Origin: an uncultured Alphaproteobacteria bacterium
GTDB lineage: Bacteria > Pseudomonadota > Alphaproteobacteria > Puniceispirillales > Puniceispirillaceae
Assembly (NCBI GenBank): GCA_937924895.1
Contig: CALEYP010000023.1
Span: 1-5,488, forward strand
Reading direction: 5' to 3'
DNA: 5,488 nt
In this document: piece by piece, positions 5,470 through 5,488 of the stretch
Numbering within the stretch: position 1 is the stretch's first letter
Layout of the letters: every line of letters starts with the position of its first letter
Made by a program: the position numbers and the translations under genes
The notes under the pieces: generated by a model
What the model was told of the DNA's origin: nothing
Seen by the model: only the letters and a program-made list of their open reading frames with translations
Databases searched by the model: none

Positions 5470-5488
5470 GTTTTTAACATGGGTTTTT
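5451..5488. repeat. 12-base direct repeat flanking the imuB stop
   Basis: ACATGGGTTTTT occurs at 5451-5462, inside the last codons of imuB, and again at 5477-5488, the last bases of the window, a period of 26. The second copy is cut by the edge, so its true length is unknown. It contains an ATG (5479-5481) without a ribosome-binding sequence, so I do not call it a gene start. The 19 bases after imuB are T-rich and otherwise featureless. Confidence 0.6.

Noticed and set aside
5479..5488. ATG after imuB as the start of dnaE2
   Set aside because: Only ten bases are visible, there is no ribosome-binding sequence, and the ATG is part of a direct repeat. dnaE2 is expected nearby but cannot be called.

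Overview
The window looks like a piece of an alphaproteobacterial chromosome of moderate GC content. Three things point there: an imuA-imuB DNA-damage mutagenesis cassette, two copies of the alphaproteobacterial LexA recognition pattern (GTTC-N7-GTTC and its complement GAAC-N7-GAAC) just upstream of it, and a SoxB sequence with the N-terminal form I recall from alphaproteobacteria. Sarcosine oxidase plus moderate GC would suit a marine, methylated-amine-using lineage (SAR116- or Roseobacter-like), but that is inference and the genus cannot be read from the window.

Layout. Bases 1-1002 (minus strand) hold the first 334 codons of soxB, the beta subunit of heterotetrameric sarcosine oxidase; the rest of the gene runs off the left edge. 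A 319-base divergent intergenic region (1003-1321) separates it from a plus-strand pair: an M20D-type metal-dependent amidohydrolase (1322-2494) and a closely spaced small two-helix membrane protein (about 2502-2744). A candidate intrinsic terminator follows at about 2808-2833. Bases 2745-3039 are a regulatory interval with two LexA boxes, a plausible promoter and a leader of about 110 bases. Next come imuA (3040-3831) and, 12 bases later, imuB (3844-5469). The last 19 bases are intergenic and contain the second copy of a 12-base direct repeat. A dnaE2 gene is expected just beyond the right edge but is not visible.

How the genes work together. SoxB oxidatively demethylates sarcosine with its partner subunits, which should be encoded off the left edge. 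The amidohydrolase probably hydrolyses an N-acyl amino acid or a related amide; a metabolic link to sarcosine/glycine is possible but not shown. The imuA-imuB block is a separate SOS regulon unit: ImuB is a catalytically dead Y-family polymerase relative that bridges the beta clamp and DnaE2, and ImuA is a RecA-like accessory protein.

The most unusual signal is a possible 19-codon leader ORF (2984-3043) in the imuA 5' region. It has its own GAGG ribosome-binding sequence, and its stop overlaps the imuA GTG start as GTGA, a geometry that suggests translational coupling. The rest of the window looks like known families. I see no mobile element, CRISPR array, tRNA or rRNA.
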